Shown: piece by piece, positions 7,659 through 12,083 of the stretch
Layout of the letters: the number at the start of each line of letters is the position of its first letter
Position numbering within the stretch: the stretch's first letter is position 1
Source of the DNA: Candidatus Aminicenantota bacterium
GTDB taxonomy: Bacteria; Acidobacteriota; Aminicenantia; S016-38
Length of the DNA: 12,083 nucleotides
NCBI GenBank assembly: GCA_027062035.1
Contig: JAMOUL010000090.1
Location: 1-12,083 of the forward strand
Direction: 5' to 3'
Made by a program: the position numbers and the translations under genes
Notes under the pieces: generated by a model
Database searches by the model: none
Seen by the model: the letters and a program-made list of their open reading frames with translations, nothing else
Told to the model about the DNA's origin: nothing

Positions 7659-10303
7659 AAGGATTCGTTCTCTCCTTTTCTGAAGATCTCATAAAGTTTA
7701 CAGCTGCGAGAAGTGCCAAATACCCCCCTGAAGAAACAGCGGTAATTCTTCCAACCAGAAGAGCAGCTCTGTACTTAAGGGAAGAGCTTAAGAAATCAAA
7801 CCGTCTTTTACCCGCAGTTTTTTCCTGGGATGATTTTCTCTACAGGATTTATCTCCTGAATTTTCCCCCTGCTTCCATTCCCTCAAGACCACAGTTATTG
7901 TGGACGCTTTATAAAACTTCAGGTGGATGGGATAGTTTCTCAAAATTTATACCCTGGGGGGAGAGGATACTGGGTGCCTTTGAGGAAATGGATATATTTT
8001 TGCTTGGAAAAGGAGAATTACGAAACATAGAAGAGCTGGGAAAATTCGAAGAGGGAATAGCAAGACGAATATGGGAAAATATTTCAACCCACAAGGAATC
8101 CTTTGAAAGAGAACTTTCAGGAAAGGGCTTTATTACAAGGGGGATGTATTATAAAAAGCTTGCCCTTGCGGATAGTATAGTTGTTCCATGGAAAGTAGTG
8201 ATAATCAGCGGACTTTCCTTTATTTCAAAGGCGGAATCAGAAATAATAGAGACAATAGAGGCGGAAAAGGAAATAATATTTCAAAGGGAGGGAGACTGGG
8301 AAGGACTTTCTGAGCTCGAAAGGCTTATTGACAAAAAGGAATTTGTTGGGGGAAAAAAATCACCGAAAATACACATATACTCTTCTTCAAGTGTTCATGG
8401 TGAGGCGGTTAAAGCAGGAGAAATTCTAAAAAAGGTAGAGGAGGTTGCGCTGATACTTCCCGACAACGCTTCTCTCTTTCCTGTTCTTCAGTTTTCGCTT
8501 CATGGTGTGGAGAAAGAATTCAACATTTCCATGGGATACCCACTGGAAAAAACTCCTCTTTTTCGGCTTATTGAGATAATAGGAGAACTTCATCAATCCT
8601 TTACCGATGGTAGTTTTTCTTTTTTCCCTTACCTTAAACTTGTTTCTCATCCTTACGTAAAGAACCTTCAAATATACACCAATAAGGATGCGATAAGAAA
8701 ACTGGCTTCCATTTTAAAGAATAAACTAAGGGGAGTTTTCAGATTGACACTGGATAACGTAAGGGAGTTGGTTCCTGAACTCAATGAAGATGTGGAGAAA
8801 TTTCATGAAATCTTTATCAACAGTCTGATGGATGTGAAAACACCCGGGCAACTGGCAGGTAAATTGAGAGTAATAATAGAGCAAATAAAAGATTTCAGCC
8901 CTGCTTCAAATAACAGAATTTTCAAACTCTCCTATTATGCAATTTTGCAAAGTATTGAAGAGATTGAAAAGGCAGAATTTTCAAACTTCCAATTTCCAGG
9001 GGATGAGCTTTTTATGATCTTTTCACAGTTCTTCAAACCGCAGAGGTTGCCTTTTACTGGAACTCCACTCGCGCCGATACAGGTTCTGGGATTGCTTGAA
9101 ACAAGGTCTTTAAATTTTAAGAGGGTTATAATGTTCGATGTGAACGAAGGAGTGCTTCCTTCAATTGATACAGTTGATCCTGTTTTTCCACAATGGATGA
9201 GAAGAGCCTTTGGGTTGCCTTCATATAAGAGGAAAGAGGAGCTATTCAAGTACAATTTTCTGCGTCTTGTTAAAGGGGCTGAGGAAGCACATCTTTTGTA
9301 CGTAAAGGCAGGGGATAAAAGAAAGAGTCGTTTTATAGAAGAACTTATATGGGAAAGGGAAAAGGAAGAGGGTCAAATTGATGCTCTGAAGGAGACAACC
9401 ATTGAGATTCCCATGCTTTTTAGAAGAAGGAAACAGCTGGAGGTAAAGAAGGATTCCAGAGTGGTGGAACAGATCAAATATTTTATTTTTTCTCCCAGTT
9501 CCATTGATGAATATCTTCGCTGTCCGATGAAATTCTATTTAAATCACATACTGAATCTTAAGGAACCGGATAAAGAGGAATTCAGGAGGGGGTCTGTTAT
9601 ACATATGGCCCTCGAGAAGTATTTAAGAATGGCCGTAGGGGAAGGAGAAGAGATAAAAGCAGAAAAACTGAATTATAAAGATTTCGAAGCCCTTCTAGAA
9701 AAACTGTGGTGGGAGAATTTCAGGTTTTCAGGTAAAAATTCCCTTGTATTAAAAATAGCCAAGTTGAAGACAGAGGAACTTCTAAAGAAAATAGGAAAGG
9801 AAGGAGGAATTCTGCTGGGCGTGGAGATGGAAGTGGCAGGGGAGTTTTCCCTGGGAAATCGAAGAGTTTCCATTAAAGGAAAGCTGGATCGTGTGGATTA
9901 CAGGGATGATGGGTATTTGATCATAGATTATAAAACAGGAGCAGGGGATGTTCCTGTTAAAAATTTAGATTCTACGAATTTGGGTGATAGAAAAGCGATT
10001 GCAAGGGGGATTAAATCCTTTCAGCTTCCCCTTTACATTTATATGTTTGTAAACAGCAACAAAACTTTTATTCCTGATAATCCTCCAGGATATCATAATA
10101 CAAAAGCAAAGCTCAGTTTTATAATGGAGAAAAATGATAAAGATATTTCGCTTGAAGACGAGATAAAAAGAGAAATAATTTTTAATTCTCTTCGAAAAGT
10201 GCTTGAAGAAATAATAAGCCCTGAAGTTCCTTTTGTTTCTGATCCTGCGAAGCCTGATTACTGTAGATTTTGCCCCTTCAAAGCGATTTGCGGAATTCAA
10301 TAA
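7655..10303 (+). CDS. addB: AddB: nuclease and iron-sulfur subunit of the AddAB complex
   Basis: This 882-residue protein begins with a degenerate helicase-like region. It has VILPTRRAALYLREEL (residues 30-45), typical of alphaproteobacterial and Bacteroidetes AddB, but no Walker A near the N-terminus. VLGLLETRSLNF and a VNEGVLP strand (around 477-511) match the conserved AddB core. The C-terminal PD-(D/E)XK nuclease shows RGSVIHMALE (His650), LDRVD (Asp745) and IDYKTG (Asp758, Lys760). Four cysteines form the expected AddB-type 4Fe-4S site: Cys623 (YLRCP, before the nuclease), then CRFC and the last Cys of FKAIC (870, 873, 879; C-x2-C-x5-C). The cluster staples the nuclease domain closed in known AddB. 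It overlaps addA by ATGA and has a strong SD. AddB would cut one strand and help scan for Chi while AddA supplies the motor. No terminator is seen after it. Confidence 0.9.
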   Translation: MKGFVLSFSEDLIKFTAARSAKYPPEETAVILPTRRAALYLREELKKSNRLLPAVFSWDDFLYRIYLLNFPPASIPSRPQLLWTLYKTSGGWDSFSKFIPWGERILGAFEEMDIFLLGKGELRNIEELGKFEEGIARRIWENISTHKESFERELSGKGFITRGMYYKKLALADSIVVPWKVVIISGLSFISKAESEIIETIEAEKEIIFQREGDWEGLSELERLIDKKEFVGGKKSPKIHIYSSSSVHGEAVKAGEILKKVEEVALILPDNASLFPVLQFSLHGVEKEFNISMGYPLEKTPLFRLIEIIGELHQSFTDGSFSFFPYLKLVSHPYVKNLQIYTNKDAIRKLASILKNKLRGVFRLTLDNVRELVPELNEDVEKFHEIFINSLMDVKTPGQLAGKLRVIIEQIKDFSPASNNRIFKLSYYAILQSIEEIEKAEFSNFQFPGDELFMIFSQFFKPQRLPFTGTPLAPIQVLGLLETRSLNFKRVIMFDVNEGVLPSIDTVDPVFPQWMRRAFGLPSYKRKEELFKYNFLRLVKGAEEAHLLYVKAGDKRKSRFIEELIWEREKEEGQIDALKETTIEIPMLFRRRKQLEVKKDSRVVEQIKYFIFSPSSIDEYLRCPMKFYLNHILNLKEPDKEEFRRGSVIHMALEKYLRMAVGEGEEIKAEKLNYKDFEALLEKLWWENFRFSGKNSLVLKIAKLKTEELLKKIGKEGGILLGVEMEVAGEFSLGNRRVSIKGKLDRVDYRDDGYLIIDYKTGAGDVPVKNLDSTNLGDRKAIARGIKSFQLPLYIYMFVNSNKTFIPDNPPGYHNTKAKLSFIMEKNDKDISLEDEIKREIIFNSLRKVLEEIISPEVPFVSDPAKPDYCRFCPFKAICGIQ

Positions 10304-10324
10304 TAACCTGGTCATTTTTCAACG

Positions 10325-10353
10325 TTGTCTGAAGTTAAAAAGAGTGTTATAAT
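10325..10353 (+). promoter_or_regulatory. Extended -10 promoter of the rubrerythrin-like gene
   Basis: TTGTCT (10325-10330), a 17-bp spacer and a perfect TATAAT (10348-10353) preceded by TGT (an extended -10) make a strong sigma-70-type promoter. Transcription should begin around 10359-10361, giving a leader of about 28 nt before the ATG at 10388. The gene can therefore be expressed independently of addAB. The 8-bp palindrome CAACGTTG (10320-10327) overlaps the -35. Confidence 0.7.
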
Positions 10354-10358
10354 TTCCT

Positions 10359-10391
10359 ATGAAAAAGATAGTAAAAAGGAGGATGAAATGA
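10359..10391 (+). CDS. Possible 10-codon leader ORF (MKKIVKRRMK)
   Basis: An ATG 5 nt after the TATAAT box opens a 10-codon basic ORF whose TGA stop overlaps the next gene's ATG as ATGA (10388-10391). If the transcript starts at or near this ATG, the ORF would be translated as a leaderless message. Its ribosomes would end exactly at the downstream start, across the Shine-Dalgarno sequence (AGGAGG, 10377-10382), which forms two arginine codons. It may be a coupling device or a chance ORF in a purine-rich leader. Nothing about the peptide is recognisable. Confidence 0.25.
   Translation: MKKIVKRRMK
10377..10382 (+). promoter_or_regulatory. Ribosome binding site deciding the rubrerythrin-like start
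   Basis: AGGAGG lies 5 nt before the ATG at 10388. It selects this ATG over an in-frame TTG at 10325, which has no SD and coincides with the first base of the -35 hexamer. Confidence 0.75.
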
Positions 10392-10861
10392 AGGGATTTT
10401 CCATTATTGAAGCCTTGAACATCGCAATTGAAACGGAAAAGCTCGGGATAGAATTTTACGGAAAACTTGTTGATACAGTTAAAGATAAACAGTTAAAGGA
10501 ATTCTTTGAACATTTGCGTCAGGAGGAGGCAAGACATCTGGTTAAATATATTGATCTTAGAAAACAGTATGAGCAGAGGGATAAAAAAATTGAGTTTGAG
10601 GATGAAGTTCAGCTTTATTTCAGGGCGATTTCCGATGCAGAGATTTTCCGTAAGGCAGGAATGACAATAAAGGAGCTGGAAAACATAGAACTGAAGGAAG
10701 CAGTAGCCAGGGCCCTTGAGTTTGAAAAGGAGACTCTTCTTTTCTTCTATTCCCTCTGGGATAGTGTCGAACCAGAGCATCAGAATGTTATGAAAGAAAT
10801 TGTAAAAGAGGAGAGAAGCCACATAATAAGGCTGAAAAATCTCCTTGATACTTTGCAATAG
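10388..10861 (+). CDS. Rubrerythrin/ferritin-like diiron protein without rubredoxin domain
   Basis: This 157-residue, all-helical cytoplasmic protein has the ferritin-like diiron pattern. The ligands are Glu17 (EKLGIEFY), Glu47 and His50 (EEARH, 46-50), Glu113 (ALEFEKE) and Glu142 and His145 (EERSH, 141-145). That is two copies of the E...ExxH pattern of rubrerythrin four-helix bundles. The middle segment with FRAISDAEIFRKAG resembles the linker of rubrerythrin-like proteins. There is no C-terminal CxxC rubredoxin domain, so this is an erythrin-type protein that would need another electron donor. Likely roles are peroxide reduction or iron handling in an anaerobe; neither can be chosen from sequence. 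A start at TTG 10325 would add 21 residues that overlap the promoter, and is rejected. It is tail-to-tail with the next gene, 3 bp apart. Confidence 0.85.
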   Translation: MKGFSIIEALNIAIETEKLGIEFYGKLVDTVKDKQLKEFFEHLRQEEARHLVKYIDLRKQYEQRDKKIEFEDEVQLYFRAISDAEIFRKAGMTIKELENIELKEAVARALEFEKETLLFFYSLWDSVEPEHQNVMKEIVKEERSHIIRLKNLLDTLQ

Positions 10862-10864
10862 GGA

Positions 10865-12031
10865 TTATTTTCCGAAAACCTCGTTTAAATTCTTAACTTT
10901 GTATTCTATATAGTAGTAAGTATCATCATCTTCTTTAACCGTGGAGATTATGCCGTTGTAAGGAAAAAGAACCCATTCGAAATCAATACCTTCTGGAAGT
11001 TCTAACGTGTACATAAACTTTCCTTGAGGGGAGAAAACATCGAAATCGAATTTGTTGTAAGCTTTAACACTTCTGGCTAATATGTATCCTGATGGAGTTG
11101 CATAAATTGAAGATAAGGCACATAATTGATCAGGCAGGTTTTTCCTGAGTGCATTGAGAAATTTTTCTGGCATTTTCTGGAGCTTACTCATAACTTTTTC
11201 TTTATCCTGAGGGGTAAAGGGCACCTTAGTATATTCCCTTTCTATTACCATTCGGGTGTTTCCTTCAATGTCCTTTACGTATATTTTATATTTGTCGCTT
11301 TCTGCGAGATATATCATGTCTGAAGCTGGATTATAGGCCCATATAACGTCGGGGATAATAAAGGGATTGGTCGAAACGGAGAATGTGTATTTTCCAACCT
11401 TTATAAATAGCCTTCCTGTGCTTTTGCTTTTAAAAATCAGTCTCTGATTATTTCCCTCAGGGGACATCAGGATAATTTCCTTTTCTGGCATAACTCCCTT
11501 TTCCTTTGAGAACTTTAAAAATCCTCCCAGAACAAGGTTTTCCTTTAATGGTAAAAGTCGGGGGTACGTTTTCTCGAACTTCCATTCCTTTATAAGATTT
11601 CCTTCCAGATCAAATTCTGCAAGTTTCTGGTATGATGCTACCATAAGTTTGTTTCCTCTTATATATAGCCTCGGGAAGAATTTAAATTCACCGGGACCCT
11701 CTCCTTTTTTCATAAATGATTTCAGCAATTTTCCTTTGGTATTAATCTTATATACTTTGTATGTTTTTCCATCCGTTACAAATATATTTCCCATGGAATC
11801 ACGGGCAACACTTCCCGGGTAAGAAAGCACCACCCCCCCTATTTCTTCAAGGTTTATCTTCAATATTTCCTTGAGTTGTAGAGGAATTTTCCCTTTAATA
11901 GGTTTATCAGGATTATAAACATATTTAACCCCGTTTTTGAGTTCCACTCTTACTTCTGTGTTTTTTTTGCTTTTGCAGAACGGTAAGGTTAATGTGAGAA
12001 GAAAAACAATCCATGCACTCCATTTTCTCAT
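10865..12031 (-). CDS. Secreted 6-bladed beta-propeller (NHL-like) surface protein, probable lipoprotein
   Basis: This 388-residue protein has an N-terminal signal sequence (MRKW, then IVFLLTLTL) ending in LPFC with Cys19, followed by KSKK. The lipobox is imperfect: Pro and Phe stand at -2 and -1 where small residues are usual, so lipid attachment is likely but not certain. The rest carries beta-propeller blades of the 6-bladed/NHL kind. Blade 1 has VARDSMGNIFVTD, then VYKINTKGKLLKSF and KGEGPGEF (about 76-116). Later blades contain FDLEGNLIKEW, LMSPEGN, DIEGNTRMV and FSPQGKFMYTL. There are no catalytic motifs, and such proteins act by binding ligands or partners outside the cytoplasm. The start is ATG 12031, because a GTG at 12040 overlaps the SD. 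Families like this are often multi-copy in Bacteroidetes and Aminicenantes. The ligand is unknown. Confidence 0.8.
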   Translation of the reverse strand: MRKWSAWIVFLLTLTLPFCKSKKNTEVRVELKNGVKYVYNPDKPIKGKIPLQLKEILKINLEEIGGVVLSYPGSVARDSMGNIFVTDGKTYKVYKINTKGKLLKSFMKKGEGPGEFKFFPRLYIRGNKLMVASYQKLAEFDLEGNLIKEWKFEKTYPRLLPLKENLVLGGFLKFSKEKGVMPEKEIILMSPEGNNQRLIFKSKSTGRLFIKVGKYTFSVSTNPFIIPDVIWAYNPASDMIYLAESDKYKIYVKDIEGNTRMVIEREYTKVPFTPQDKEKVMSKLQKMPEKFLNALRKNLPDQLCALSSIYATPSGYILARSVKAYNKFDFDVFSPQGKFMYTLELPEGIDFEWVLFPYNGIISTVKEDDDTYYYIEYKVKNLNEVFGK

Positions 12032-12039
12032 TTTTGTCA

Positions 12040-12045
12040 CCTCCT
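12040..12045 (-). promoter_or_regulatory. Ribosome binding site of the beta-propeller gene
   Basis: On the minus strand AGGAGG (within AAAAGGAGG) ends 8 nt before the ATG at 12031. It overlaps the upstream in-frame GTG by one base, which rules that GTG out as the start. Confidence 0.75.
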
Positions 12046-12062
12046 TTTAGTGGTTCCCAGAT

Positions 12063-12068
12063 ATTTTA
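12063..12068 (-). promoter_or_regulatory. Possible -10 box of the beta-propeller gene
   Basis: On the minus strand TAAAAT, preceded by ATG, lies 31 nt before the gene's ATG and would give a leader of about 25 nt carrying the SD. The matching -35 would fall beyond the window edge, so this is only suggestive. Confidence 0.3.
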
Positions 12069-12083
12069 CATGGATATAACCCT

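Noticed and set aside
4782..10303. RecBC or a phage-type nuclease system instead of AddAB
   Set aside because: Both subunits carry a nuclease domain, AddB has the Fe-S cysteine set, no recD lies nearby, and no phage or defence genes flank the pair.
10325..10387. In-frame TTG start giving a 178-residue rubrerythrin-like protein
   Set aside because: The extra 21 codons cover the -35, -10 and leader, the TTG has no SD, and the ATG at 10388 has AGGAGG 5 nt upstream and begins where the family's helix begins.
10493..10858. 121-codon open frame antisense to the rubrerythrin-like gene
   Set aside because: It is a codon-bias shadow of a well-supported gene, with no SD, domain or sensible hydrophobic pattern. 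The same applies to antisense frames at 220-531 (same-strand shadow of the permease), 8426-8671, 8935-9255 and 9965-10315.
12032..12040. GTG start three codons upstream for the beta-propeller protein
   Set aside because: The GTG overlaps the last base of AGGAGG, so that SD cannot serve it. The ATG at 12031 lies 8 nt from the same SD.
1..12083. CRISPR arrays, insertion sequences, tRNAs, rRNAs, riboswitches and intrinsic terminators
   Set aside because: I saw no regularly spaced repeats, transposase genes with terminal inverted repeats, cloverleaf sequences or GC hairpins followed by T-runs. Weak hairpins could have been missed without a folding program.

Overview
This is an AT-rich bacterial chromosomal segment that is densely coding. 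It holds one gene fragment and seven complete genes. I see no tRNA, rRNA, CRISPR array, insertion sequence or phage-type gene, and no gene-free stretch longer than about 105 bases. The proteins are rich in Lys, Glu and Ile. A transmembrane TPR/Ser-Thr kinase, a 6-bladed beta-propeller surface protein, a rubrerythrin-like diiron protein and a Bacteroidetes-style AddAB pair together suggest an anaerobic or microaerophilic Gram-negative-type bacterium. A lineage near Acidobacteriota/Aminicenantes is possible, but that is a low-confidence guess from gene content only.

Layout from left to right. Positions 1-159 carry the C-terminal end of an M28-type zinc peptidase (+). Positions 174-1472 (-) encode an amino-acid permease closely resembling archaeal ApcT, with a near-consensus promoter and a good Shine-Dalgarno sequence. 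It is divergent, across a 104-bp gap, from a plus-strand run: a membrane-spanning kinase with extracytoplasmic TPRs (1577-4066), a small secreted protein with two Ig-like repeats (4116-4769), then addA (4782-7658) and addB (7655-10303), which overlap by ATGA. A rubrerythrin-like gene follows with its own strong promoter (10388-10861). It runs tail-to-tail, with a 3-bp gap, into a minus-strand beta-propeller surface protein (10865-12031).

AddA (helicase plus nuclease) and AddB (nuclease plus Fe-S cluster) should form the heterodimer that resects double-strand DNA ends for RecA-dependent repair. The kinase and the Ig-like protein look like an envelope-facing signalling or binding pair. No functional link to AddAB can be shown beyond gene order.

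The most interesting pattern is regulatory. Each of the three plus-strand genes at 1577, 4116 and 4782 has a TAAAAT or TATAAT box exactly 6 nt before its ATG. None has a well-placed Shine-Dalgarno sequence, and each has an in-frame stop inside or just before the box, so no earlier start is possible. The four other genes with visible starts have strong, well-spaced Shine-Dalgarno sequences. This suggests two classes of mRNA, leaderless and leadered. A 10-codon ORF before the rubrerythrin-like gene begins 5 nt after a -10 box, as a leaderless ORF would, and overlaps the next start by ATGA.
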